DNA of 64,000 nucleotides from Pontibacter sp. FD36 (GTDB lineage: Bacteria; Bacteroidota; Bacteroidia; Cytophagales; Hymenobacteraceae). The notes under the pieces were generated by a model, which was given only the letters and a program-made list of their open reading frames with translations, was not told the DNA's origin and searched no databases. The stretch is taken from NCBI RefSeq assembly GCF_015686655.1, contig NZ_JADPMP010000005.1, positions 124,001 to 188,000 on the forward strand, in the 5' to 3' direction. A program made the position numbers and the translations under genes. Positions 8,011 through 16,027 of the stretch are shown piece by piece (position 1 is the stretch's first letter; every line of letters begins with the position of its first letter).

Positions 8011-8376
8011 TTATAGTTTATTTGTGATTTGATTTTTCCGGCTGATAAGGTATAGCACTGTCAAATTGAAGAAGTGAATGCCACCCAGTGAGACTAAAAT
8101 GATGCCGATCCGGCTGCTCAGCACTTCGATCAGCTGCCCATAGGTATAGATCGGCAACTGTTGCACCATCAGCACAAACACATAGCCTACATTGAGCAGG
8201 TAGTAGCCTGTGAGCAGCACTTTGTTGATAGGGTCGATTAGCTGTTCGTTCTGCTGAAAGATCTGCTGTAGGTATAGCCGGCCGTTTTTGTACAGACTCT
8301 TCCCTACCCAGTATGTTACAAACACCCCAATCGGGAGGTAAATAGAATAAGCGAGAATGGTCAGGCCTGTATTCAT
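8011..8376 (-). CDS. small four-helix membrane protein
   Basis: 121 aa with four predicted helices. It is the paralog of the gene 19 bp downstream. It starts 47 bp after the gbsR-type gene's stop, and a perfect 16-bp palindrome sits 15 bp before its ATG, so it is probably under direct control of that regulator. Function unknown; the locus could be a membrane stress or osmotic response unit by analogy with GbsR, but nothing in the sequence proves this. Confidence 0.75.
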   Translation of the reverse strand: MNTGLTILAYSIYLPIGVFVTYWVGKSLYKNGRLYLQQIFQQNEQLIDPINKVLLTGYYLLNVGYVFVLMVQQLPIYTYGQLIEVLSSRIGIILVSLGGIHFFNLTVLYLISRKNQITNKL

Positions 8377-8390
8377 GATTATTCAGTATT

Positions 8391-8406
8391 TTCAATAATT
8401 ATTGAA
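8391..8406. promoter_or_regulatory. 16-bp palindrome, candidate GbsR operator 1
   Basis: TTCAATAATTATTGAA is a perfect palindrome 15 bp upstream of the first membrane gene. A near-copy stands upstream of the regulator gene itself. Confidence 0.65.
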
Positions 8407-8423
8407 ACATATGAGTAAAAAAA

Positions 8424-8924
8424 TTAGCGTGTAATCTTACCCAAGATCTTGAAGAACCAGTTCGAGTTAGACTGAATAAAAGTATTGATCACCGAGTCGG
8501 CCTGTTTAGCAAATCCCTTCAGGTCAGTTGTCACTTTCTTGAACTCCTGCACCTCTTTGCTCTCTCCTTTTACAGAAGATACCTCGTCCAACAATCTGAT
8601 GATCGGGTCAAGCTCTCGCTTTTTGCGCTCTTTCGCCACTTGGGCAGCCAGCACCATCGGGTCTTTGTCCGTAACGAAATACTCTTTCCGTTCTCCCAGC
8701 TTCAGTACTTTCTTAGCCAGTCCCCAGTCGAGCAGCGCCCGGATGTTCATGTTGGCATTGCCTCTGGAAATTTTGAGATCCTCCATGATCTCCTCAGTAG
8801 AGAGAGGCTCTGTCGCGATCATTAAAAGTGCGTGTATCTGGGCCATGGTACGGTTCACCCCCCAGCTTGATCCTAGGCTGCCCCATGCTTCTATGTATCG
8901 CTCTTTTGCTTCGCTATATTCCAT
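8424..8924 (-). CDS. GbsR/MarR family transcriptional regulator
   Basis: 166 aa. The winged helix (residues ~20-95) carries the GbsR-type sequence SLGSSWGVNRTMAQIHALLMI...LSTEEIMEDLKISRGNANMNIRALLDWGL with an ERKEYF wing. A helical dimerisation tail follows. GbsR-type proteins repress transport or osmolyte genes in Bacillus; the ligand here is unknown. Its own promoter (TATCATTG box, with the -33 TTTG inside a palindrome) and the palindrome before the next gene suggest autoregulation plus control of the two membrane genes. Confidence 0.9.
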   Translation of the reverse strand: MEYSEAKERYIEAWGSLGSSWGVNRTMAQIHALLMIATEPLSTEEIMEDLKISRGNANMNIRALLDWGLAKKVLKLGERKEYFVTDKDPMVLAAQVAKERKKRELDPIIRLLDEVSSVKGESKEVQEFKKVTTDLKGFAKQADSVINTFIQSNSNWFFKILGKITR

Positions 8925-8928
8925 GACA

Positions 8929-8936
8929 CAATGATA
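8929..8936 (-). promoter_or_regulatory. -7 element TATCATTG of gbsR-type gene
   Basis: One mismatch to TAnnTTTG. A -33 TTTG lies 19 nt upstream (8956-8959) inside the palindrome. Only 4 nt separate the box from ATG 8924. Confidence 0.5.
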
Positions 8937-8953
8937 ATAACTATTTCATAACT

Positions 8954-8969
8954 TTCAAATATTATTGAA
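8954..8969. promoter_or_regulatory. 16-bp imperfect palindrome, candidate GbsR operator 2
   Basis: TTCAAATATTATTGAA has the same TTCAA-N6-TTGAA form as the palindrome at 8391-8406. It covers the -33 region of the regulator's own promoter, the usual position for an autorepressor site. Confidence 0.6.
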
Positions 8970-9044
8970 AATAAAATTACTTTCTCATACCAGCCCATAG
9001 GTATAAAGGTTACCCAAAACAGATAAAATCTGCAGAAAACAAGA

Positions 9045-9070
9045 AAAGCAGCCCTTTGCAGAGCTGCTTT
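9045..9070 (-). terminator. hairpin after unknown lipoprotein gene
   Basis: 8-bp perfect stem AAAGCAGC/GCTGCTTT (9045-9052, 9063-9070), just downstream of the minus-strand gene stop at 9092. T-rich on the minus strand. Confidence 0.6.
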
Positions 9071-9091
9071 CCAGTTTACTATATTCCAATC

Positions 9092-10114
9092 TTACTCTTC
9101 TAATTTAAGTGGGTAATCCGTGCAGCGGGCCTCTACTACTCTAAAGTTGCCATACTGTTTCTTGAGTGAAGCAGTAGAGTCTGCGTTTACTGGTATAAGC
9201 TGCTTTTCGCGGCGCTGCGTTTCGATCTGGAGCGTCTCGCCTAAAGCATTGGCCTGCGTGGCTGCGATCTTAAACATGGTGCCGGGCTTCATGCCCTTTG
9301 CATCAAAAATTACGTTGCCTCTCTGGCCATCTTGCTTTGACTTAACGGTGACGTTGGCAGGCTGCTGACCAGTGTACTCCAGCCACAGGGTATGCACCTC
9401 CTGGTAGCGGGCATCATCGTAGCGCCCCTGCCCTTCAACGCACAGCTGCAGACGGGCAACAGCCCCAGAGCCTACTTTGCTACGCTCATCCCCGAAGGTA
9501 ACAATAGCTTTAGCCACATTAGGTATATTATTGAAAGACACGATCACAGTTGAGTTCTTCTCTCCTGTCGGAATCTCCTTACTTTCTAGCAATTGACCGT
9601 TGCGGCTGTAAAGATCTACTTTAGAACCTTTATCTTCGGCGGCAATATCTGTGAAAACCATGGTCTTCATCGTAACAGTGCTCACAGGAGAGAAGTCAAG
9701 TATCAGTCGACCGCCTTTGCGGTTAGCCTGCTTGCCAAAGCCATCGCCTACCGTCAGCAGACCTGTCATGGCCATCATGTTGGCATCCATTCTGTTTACA
9801 AGGTCAGTGGCGGGATCGTGCGCGTCGAGCAAAAGTGCCTGCGTCTCTTGCAGGTATTTGCCATTGTGTCCTCTTTTCTGAGCCTTTACGATCATCACGG
9901 CACCGTCCTCTTCTATTACATCGGCAATGCGGGGCAGTGTGCCTTCGCCAAAAGACTGCACCAGGTTGCAGGTTGTTGGATCGTAGCCAATCAGATTATC
10001 ATCCTGGGTAACAGCCATAGGCTCTGCAAAGTCATGCTCATTATTGCGCTCACACGAAAAAAGAAAAAGACTGGCAAAAGCCATGGCGAGGGTTTTTGTA
10101 CTGAATGCTTTCAT
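9092..10114 (-). CDS. hypothetical lipoprotein
   Basis: 340 aa from ATG 10114; the longer frame to 10177 would precede the signal peptide. Residues 1-20 form a lipoprotein signal (FLFSC). The middle (VTMKTMVFTDIAAEDKGSKVDLYSRNGQLL, then VIVSFNNIPNVAKAIVTFGDE) reads like a jelly-roll carbohydrate-binding-type beta sandwich. The C-terminal part (VHTLWLEYTGQQPANVTVKSK...VIFDAKGMKPGTMFKI) may be another small beta domain of a type often found in Bacteroidota surface proteins. No catalytic motif seen. Function unknown; likely surface-exposed or periplasmic. Confidence 0.75.
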   Translation of the reverse strand: MKAFSTKTLAMAFASLFLFSCERNNEHDFAEPMAVTQDDNLIGYDPTTCNLVQSFGEGTLPRIADVIEEDGAVMIVKAQKRGHNGKYLQETQALLLDAHDPATDLVNRMDANMMAMTGLLTVGDGFGKQANRKGGRLILDFSPVSTVTMKTMVFTDIAAEDKGSKVDLYSRNGQLLESKEIPTGEKNSTVIVSFNNIPNVAKAIVTFGDERSKVGSGAVARLQLCVEGQGRYDDARYQEVHTLWLEYTGQQPANVTVKSKQDGQRGNVIFDAKGMKPGTMFKIAATQANALGETLQIETQRREKQLIPVNADSTASLKKQYGNFRVVEARCTDYPLKLEE

Positions 10115-10533
10115 AGGAAATAAACTAGGGTGAAAAATAAATACAATGCAGCCTGTGAACCGATCACAGGTATACACATATAAATTGTATTATATATTGT
10201 TAATTGATTTAATTAATATTAAGCGAAGGCGAACCTTTTGCAATGCGGTCCGACTGACCGGAATGTCTGTTTTTATAATACGAGGGGATAATCCACTGAT
10301 TTGAAGCTTCTGAATTGGAATACGTGACATCTTTCAGAACGGTTTGTGGAATTGTGCTAAAATTTGAATTTTTTATGATGGCTGCCTTAAAAATTGTCCT
10401 AAAGTTGATTTCTAAAAGGATTCTTTAAATTCAGCAAAGATTGGTAATTTGTGCAGAAATTGATGTCAAATAAAAAAGGCAGCCCTGTAAAGGCTGCCTT
10501 TTGCTAGTGCGTATGTTGCGTGTTAGGGATAGC
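10115..10533. other. gene-poor AT-rich spacer between lipoprotein gene and fumC
   Basis: No coding frame or RNA gene is visible. It holds a copy of the AGGTATA heptamer (10169-10175), an AT-rich stretch around 10180-10220 that may carry the lipoprotein promoter (no clear TAnnTTTG box found), and the fumC terminator at its right end. Confidence 0.6.
10474..10502 (-). terminator. terminator of fumC
   Basis: Perfect 11-bp stem (10474-10484 with 10492-10502) whose minus-strand transcript ends in a U-run; 32 nt past the fumC stop. Confidence 0.9.
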
Positions 10534-11931
10534 TTATTTTTTCAAGCTGCCGATCATATCCTCTGGCTTCACCCACTCGTCGAACTGCTCGTTTGTAAGA
10601 TGACCGAGTTCGATTGCTGCCTGACGAAGCGTAGTGCCTTCTTTGTGCGCTTTCTTCGCAATGGCTGCGGCTTTGTCATAACCGATGTGCGGGTTCAGGG
10701 CAGTCACCAGCATCAGGGAGTTCTCCAAGTTGTGCTTGATGCGCTCTCTGTTTGGCTCAATACCTACGGCGCAGTGCTTGTCAAACGAGTCGCAGGCGTC
10801 ACCGATCAGCTGGGCGCTCATCAGCAGGTTGTAGATCATCACCGGCTTGAACACGTTCAGCTCGAAGTGGCCGTTCATGCCACCTACTGAAATGGCTACA
10901 TCGTTACCGATCACCTGTGCGCAAACCATTGTCATGGCCTCAGCCTGTGTTGGGTTTACCTTACCTGGCATGATAGAAGAGCCTGGCTCATTTTCAGGTA
11001 TAAGGATCTCGGCTATACCTGAGCGCGGACCAGAAGCCAGCAAACGGATGTCGTTGGCGATCTTCATCAGCGAAACAGCCAGTTGCTTCAGGGCACCAGA
11101 AGTCTCTACCATCGCGTCGTGTGCAGCAAGGGCCTCAAACTTGTTTGGAGCCGTGCGGAAATCGTGGCCGGCGTACTTCGAGATTTTCTCGGCAACCAGC
11201 TCAGCGTAACCAGCTGGCGTGTTCAGGCCTGTACCTACGGCTGAGCCGCCTAGTGCCAGATCCTTCAGGTGATCCAGCGTGTTTTCCAGCGCTTTCATGC
11301 CATACTCCAGCTGCTTCACGTAGCCAGACAGTTCCTGGCCCAGTGTCAGTGGCGTAGCGTCCATCAGGTGTGTACGGCCGATCTTCACCACGTCCATAAA
11401 CTCCTCTGACTTCGCCTTCAGTGTGTCGTGCAGTTTCTTCACCATGGGCAGTGTATGCTCCACCACTTTTTTGTAAGCGGCGATGTGCATGGCTGTCGGG
11501 AAGGTATCGTTAGATGACTGCGACTTGTTCACGTCATCGTTCGGGTGAATCTTCTTTTTCTCGTCCATCAGGCTGCCGCCCAGCACCACGTGCGCACGGT
11601 TGGCCACCACTTCGTTCACGTTCATGTTCGACTGTGTGCCCGAACCTGTTTGCCATACTACCAGAGGGAACTGGTCATCCAGCTTGCCTTCCAGGATTTC
11701 GTCACATACCTGCGAGATGATGTCGGCTTTGTCCTGCGCCAGTACACCCAGCTCAGCATTGGCTTGCGCCGCCGATTTTTTCAGGATAGCGAAGGCTTCA
11801 ATGACCTCTTTCGGCATCTGCTGACCACCGATGGTGAAGTTTTCTTTTGAGCGCTGTGTCTGCGCGCCCCAGTATTTGTCGGCAGGCACCTCAATCGGGC
11901 CCATCGTGTCTTTCTCTACGCGAACTTGCAT
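10534..11931 (-). CDS. fumC: class II fumarate hydratase FumC
   Basis: 465 aa, the normal FumC length. It converts fumarate to L-malate in the TCA cycle, is iron-free, and acts as a cytoplasmic homotetramer. The fumarase/aspartase signature [13 protein letters not shown] is complete, as are the [10 protein letters not shown] substrate loop, the [10 protein letters not shown] segment and the EPNRERI tail helix. Single gene with its own TAGTTTTG promoter box and terminator. One stretch (10994-11022) holds two AGGTATA heptamers facing each other, forming a perfect 9-bp inverted repeat inside the reading frame. Confidence 0.97.
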   Translation of the reverse strand: MQVRVEKDTMGPIEVPADKYWGAQTQRSKENFTIGGQQMPKEVIEAFAILKKSAAQANAELGVLAQDKADIISQVCDEILEGKLDDQFPLVVWQTGSGTQSNMNVNEVVANRAHVVLGGSLMDEKKKIHPNDDVNKSQSSNDTFPTAMHIAAYKKVVEHTLPMVKKLHDTLKAKSEEFMDVVKIGRTHLMDATPLTLGQELSGYVKQLEYGMKALENTLDHLKDLALGGSAVGTGLNTPAGYAELVAEKISKYAGHDFRTAPNKFEALAAHDAMVETSGALKQLAVSLMKIANDIRLLASGPRSGIAEILIPENEPGSSIMPGKVNPTQAEAMTMVCAQVIGNDVAISVGGMNGHFELNVFKPVMIYNLLMSAQLIGDACDSFDKHCAVGIEPNRERIKHNLENSLMLVTALNPHIGYDKAAAIAKKAHKEGTTLRQAAIELGHLTNEQFDEWVKPEDMIGSLKK

Positions 11932-11971
11932 ATCGTTTATACTTAGGTTTAAAGGATCAGTTTAACTGTGG

Positions 11972-11979
11972 CAAAACTA
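11972..11979 (-). promoter_or_regulatory. -7 element TAGTTTTG of fumC
   Basis: Exact TAnnTTTG match on the minus strand, 40 nt before the fumC ATG. No clear -33 TTG. Confidence 0.55.
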
Positions 11980-12004
11980 CGAAAAATATTCTTTTAAGGC
12001 CGCT

Positions 12005-12040
12005 TTGCAGGTATAATCAAGGTATAGCGCATACCTGCAA
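12005..12040 (-). terminator. hairpin built from two inverted AGGTATA motifs
   Basis: Perfect 10-bp arms TTGCAGGTAT / ATACCTGCAA with a 16-nt loop that holds a third AGGTATA. It lies 3 nt past the stop of the minus-strand membrane gene, so it could act in termination or mRNA end protection. No U-run, so Rho-independent function is uncertain. Confidence 0.45.
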
Positions 12041-12042
12041 GT

Positions 12043-12759
12043 TTAGCGGATCACACGCTTGCCGGAGCGGTCAGCCATCAGGGCGATCATATCCAGCGAA
12101 ACAGGCTTTAAGTAAGCTGTGTTAAGCATCGTCTGGTCTTCAAACGTGATCAGGTATTCTCCCTCTGTGCCCAGGTAGCGGATGCTCTCAATGGCGGCGT
12201 GCGGGTAAGTGCGTTCCTGATTGAGCAGGTTGGTCACCTGCACCTGGTTTTCGTCCACGTTCACGTGCCAACGCATGGCAAACCAAAGCACAACCAGCGA
12301 GAAACCCAGCATGACGCCAAACAGGATGCTGTAGAGGCGGATGGAACGAAGTCCCTCCTGCTGGCGCAGGTACTGCTTGTACAGGTCATAATCCTGGTTG
12401 AGCAGCGTGCTTTGTGAGAGTCGTAGCGGTAGCAGCGCTACGGTGAGGCCTAACAGCAGGCCTGGCGCAAAGAAAGCCTTGAAATTAGGTGTCATCACGA
12501 ACATCTGCTCAGAAGACAGGTGCAGAATGCTGGAGAGCATGGCCAGCGCCCCAGAGAAAAAAACGGACAGCACCGAAGCGAATACAAAGTAGGCTAAAGT
12601 TAACTGCCACTCCTTCTTTTGCAGGTAGCGGGACTCGTCAGCACTTAATTGAGCCTGCTGCCCTGCCGGCGACAGCCGGCGTAGCGCATAACGGAGCACA
12701 GGTAGCAATATGGCCACGGCTATGAAACTCAACAGCAGGCTTTTCAGAATATCTATCAT
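12043..12759 (-). CDS. hypothetical membrane protein
   Basis: 238 aa from ATG 12759 (an in-frame TTG lies 6 nt upstream). There are about four predicted helices (residues ~5-25, 50-75, 88-108, 140-162), a polar loop, and a C-terminal soluble part of about 70 residues with alternating strands (VNVDENQVQVTNLLNQERTYPHAAIESIRYL...EGEYLITFED). The C-terminal part resembles a small PH-like beta fold but I cannot name the family. Monocistronic, reading away from the sensor kinase. Confidence 0.7.
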   Translation of the reverse strand: MIDILKSLLLSFIAVAILLPVLRYALRRLSPAGQQAQLSADESRYLQKKEWQLTLAYFVFASVLSVFFSGALAMLSSILHLSSEQMFVMTPNFKAFFAPGLLLGLTVALLPLRLSQSTLLNQDYDLYKQYLRQQEGLRSIRLYSILFGVMLGFSLVVLWFAMRWHVNVDENQVQVTNLLNQERTYPHAAIESIRYLGTEGEYLITFEDQTMLNTAYLKPVSLDMIALMADRSGKRVIR

Positions 12760-12908
12760 GGTCAAAAGGTATTTGGCGTAAAATTAACACGCAATACCCA
12801 ATTTACGGCAGAAAAACAGCAGTATCCACTTAATAAGTGATAGTTCGGACATAAAGGAATGACATGGCATGACTTACTGCAGCGGTCGGATAATAAGCCC
12901 CTGAAATG

Positions 12909-12940
12909 TTGCAGGAGATACAATATTTTAGTTATTTTTG
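12909..12940 (+). promoter_or_regulatory. strong promoter (TTG...TATTTTTG) before sensor kinase
   Basis: -33 TTG (12909-12911) and -7 TATTTTTG (12933-12940) are 21 nt apart, the normal Bacteroidota spacing. Predicted transcription start is near 12946. An intrinsic terminator follows only ~25 nt later. Confidence 0.65.
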
Positions 12941-12970
12941 ATGACCTAAACATTGAACTAAGTGCTTCTG

Positions 12971-13005
12971 CCGGCCGTTGTTTTGCGCAAGGCCGGTGTT
13001 TTTTT
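12971..13005 (+). terminator. terminator-like hairpin in sensor kinase leader
   Basis: Stem CCGGCC(G)TTG / CAAGGCCGG (12971-12980 with 12988-12996, one bulged G) followed by seven T. No plus-strand gene precedes it, so it looks like an attenuator of the kinase gene or the end of a very short RNA. Confidence 0.7.
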
Positions 13006-13026
13006 GAATAGCCTGTTCATTTATCT

Positions 13027-15963
13027 ATGAAACTTTCCAATCTCGTAGCGTTTGTCAGGGAGTATCTGATCGCGATCTCATCTTTTCTGCTTATCTTTTT
13101 ACTCACGCTTTTTATTTATTCTGAGACGAAAAAGAAAGCACTGGAGCGCAACGAGAAACTCTTTGAATTAAAAGCTACCCAGGCCACCCAGGCGTTGGAA
13201 TTGCGCATGCGTGACTATATGCAGATCCTGGTGGGTGCCAAGGCCCTTTTTGTGGCCTCCGACACAGTGACCCGCGAAGACTGGGAGCAGTACTACAGCA
13301 CACTGAAGCTTGAAGAAAACTACCCCGGCATTCAGGGAGTAGGCTATGCCCATATTGTAAAGCCCAATGAGCTGCCCGCTCATGTTTCCCGCCTTCGTAA
13401 AGAAGGCTTTAAAGACTTTGCCATCCGTCCGGAAGGGCAGCGGCCTATCTACACTTCCATTATTTACCTGGAGCCCCTTGATACGCGTAATCAGCGTGCC
13501 ATTGGCTTCGATATGTTTAGTGACTCGGTGAGGCGCTCAGCTATGCAAATGGCCCGCGACACCCGCAAGCCTGCCATGTCAGGCAAGGTGAGGCTGGTGC
13601 AGGAAACAGGCGTGGATGAGCAATCTGGATTTCTGATTTACCTGCCCATCTACCAGGACAATGCCGAGCCCGAGGCTATAAAGGAGCGGCAGCGGCTGAT
13701 CGAGGGTTTTGTGTATAGCCCTTTCCGGGCCAAAGACCTGATGATGGCCATCTGGGGGAGCAACTTTAATGACCTGGATATTGAGGTATACGATGGCAAT
13801 CGCTTAGGGGAGAATGACGTGCTTTACAGCACAGGCGAGGAGCTGTATTTTCATGCAAATAAAAAGCGTGAGCTTGATATGCTCAGCACACTCAGTATAG
13901 GCAACCATACCTGGCGCGTGTATTGCTCTGCCAAGCCGTCGTTTGTGCGCTCTGCGGATACGGAGCTGCCTTACTTTATTTTGCTGGGCGGTACGATCAT
14001 CAGTTTGCTCATGTTCTTCATTATCTGGTCGCTCATCAACACACGCCGTTCCAACAGCCTCAAGCAAACTATTACCGACAATGCTACCGCCGCACTGTTT
14101 ATCATCGACTCAAACGGCAACTGTACTTTCATGAATCCGGCCGCTGAGGAAATGACCGGCTACGATTTTAAGGAGGTGCAAAACAAATCATTGCATGAGA
14201 TGGTGCATCATAGCAGGCCGGACGGTTCACATTACCCAGCAGCTGAGTGCCCGCTTCGTAACGCCCTCCGCAACCGAAAGCTGAAGCAGGCATACGACGA
14301 AGTTTTTATCCGGAAAGATGGAAGTTTTTTTGATGTGTCTTGCTCGGTGCATCCGATTGAGGACGGAAGCAGGGATGCTTATGCCATTATTGAAGTACGT
14401 GATATCACAGAAGAGAAAAGAGCCCAGCAAGCTATTATCGAGAGCGAGGCCCGCTTCCGCACTATGGCTGACAATGCCCCGGTGATCATCAGCATACTTG
14501 ACATCTGGAAGCAGAGTGTGTATGTGAACAAACAGTGGCTTGACTTTACAGGCCGCACCTTCGAAGACAGCATAAACTTCGGTTGGCAGCAGGTTATTCA
14601 CCCACAGGATGTTGCTGCATTTGAGGAGCAGTATAACCAGGCGCAGGCTTCGGAGGCCGGTTTCAGAGCTGAGATACGCATGCGCCGTCATGACGGACAG
14701 TACCGTTGGATGGTAGCGACCTGCACGCCGCGCTTCGGTGCCGATGGCGACTTCCTGGGATATATCAGCTCAACCATCGACATCACGGATATAAAAGAAG
14801 CGGACCGCAAGGTGAAGCAGAATGCCGAGCTTCTGCAAAAGCTATTCGTTGAAGTACCTGCATTGGTGGGGCTGGTACGGGCTTCAGACAAGCAATATCT
14901 GTTGGCCAACCCGCTTTACCGTAAGCTCTTCGGCAACCGCTTATTAGTAGGCAAAACGCTGCATGAAGCCCATGCAGAGCTGGCATACCAGGGTATACTG
15001 GAAGAGATAGACAAGGTATTCAGTACTGGCACCCATTACGTGGGCAAGGAAGTGCCGCTTATGATTGACCGGCATAACGACGGCAAACTTACCCAGAGCT
15101 ACTTCAACATGGTGATACAGCCGCTCATGGACGCCAAAGGTAAGCCAGAGGCGGTGCTCATTTTTGCGGTGGAGGTAACAGAGCTGGTTAAGGCCCGCAC
15201 GAAACTGGTGTCGACAAACGAGGAGCTTAGCCTCAAAAACATGGAGCTGCTGCGCACCAACAATGACCTGGATAACTTCGTCTACACTGCCTCGCATGAC
15301 TTGAAGTCTCCTATCGCCAACATGGAGGGGCTCTCGAACATGCTGCGCGATATACTGGAAGGCAAGTTGGAAAGCGAAGACAAGCAGTTGCTGGATATGC
15401 TGGCTGAGGCGATCGACAAGCTAAAGCGCACAATTGCCGACCTGGCTGAAATCACCAAAGTGCAGAAAGGCCTCCACGCCAAAGTAGAGCCGCTGTCGTT
15501 TGAGCAGGTGCTACAGGACGTGATGCTGGATATTGACAGCCTGATAAAGGAATCCAATGCGAAGGTAGAAGTTGATTTTCAGATGAAAGATCTGCTCTAT
15601 GCCCGTAAAAACCTGCGAAGCATCATCTACAACCTGGTGTCGAATGCGATAAAATACCGCAAGGCCGAGGTTACTCCGGAGGTGCGCATCAGCACATACC
15701 TGGAGGATGATTATGTAGTACTGCAGGTACAGGATAATGGACTAGGCATCAAAAAAGGCCAGGAGCACAAGCTGTTCGATATGTTTAAGCGCCTGCACAA
15801 CCATGTAGAGGGTACAGGTATAGGCTTGTATATTGTGAAGCGTATTATCGAAAACAACGGTGGCCGCATAGAAGTAGAAAGTGAGCTAGGCCAGGGCACT
15901 ACCTTCCGGGTATACTTTAAGCAGGTGCCGGTACAAGCGCCTTTGCAGTCACAGCAGGTATAG
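13027..15963 (+). CDS. CHASE-PAS-PAS-PAS sensor histidine kinase
   Basis: 978 aa. A membrane helix (residues ~12-32) and a second (~317-340) enclose a periplasmic CHASE domain (~75-275, ...EDWEQYYSTLKLEENYPGIQGVGY...). Three PAS domains follow (~345-465, 470-595, 600-720). The HisKA box is SHDLKSPIANM with phospho-acceptor H757, and the HATPase has NLVSNAIKY (N box), DNGLGI (G1) and GTGIGLYIVK (G2). No receiver domain is attached and no response regulator is adjacent. It presumably senses a small extracellular ligand plus internal cues and signals to an unlinked regulator. The stop codon TAG lies inside an AGGTATAG motif. Confidence 0.95.
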   Translation: MKLSNLVAFVREYLIAISSFLLIFLLTLFIYSETKKKALERNEKLFELKATQATQALELRMRDYMQILVGAKALFVASDTVTREDWEQYYSTLKLEENYPGIQGVGYAHIVKPNELPAHVSRLRKEGFKDFAIRPEGQRPIYTSIIYLEPLDTRNQRAIGFDMFSDSVRRSAMQMARDTRKPAMSGKVRLVQETGVDEQSGFLIYLPIYQDNAEPEAIKERQRLIEGFVYSPFRAKDLMMAIWGSNFNDLDIEVYDGNRLGENDVLYSTGEELYFHANKKRELDMLSTLSIGNHTWRVYCSAKPSFVRSADTELPYFILLGGTIISLLMFFIIWSLINTRRSNSLKQTITDNATAALFIIDSNGNCTFMNPAAEEMTGYDFKEVQNKSLHEMVHHSRPDGSHYPAAECPLRNALRNRKLKQAYDEVFIRKDGSFFDVSCSVHPIEDGSRDAYAIIEVRDITEEKRAQQAIIESEARFRTMADNAPVIISILDIWKQSVYVNKQWLDFTGRTFEDSINFGWQQVIHPQDVAAFEEQYNQAQASEAGFRAEIRMRRHDGQYRWMVATCTPRFGADGDFLGYISSTIDITDIKEADRKVKQNAELLQKLFVEVPALVGLVRASDKQYLLANPLYRKLFGNRLLVGKTLHEAHAELAYQGILEEIDKVFSTGTHYVGKEVPLMIDRHNDGKLTQSYFNMVIQPLMDAKGKPEAVLIFAVEVTELVKARTKLVSTNEELSLKNMELLRTNNDLDNFVYTASHDLKSPIANMEGLSNMLRDILEGKLESEDKQLLDMLAEAIDKLKRTIADLAEITKVQKGLHAKVEPLSFEQVLQDVMLDIDSLIKESNAKVEVDFQMKDLLYARKNLRSIIYNLVSNAIKYRKAEVTPEVRISTYLEDDYVVLQVQDNGLGIKKGQEHKLFDMFKRLHNHVEGTGIGLYIVKRIIENNGGRIEVESELGQGTTFRVYFKQVPVQAPLQSQQV

Positions 15964-16027
15964 CTTTCAGAATCAATTTAAGAACAAGCCAGCTCTGAGT
16001 AAAAGGGCTGCATAGGTATAAAGCGGA

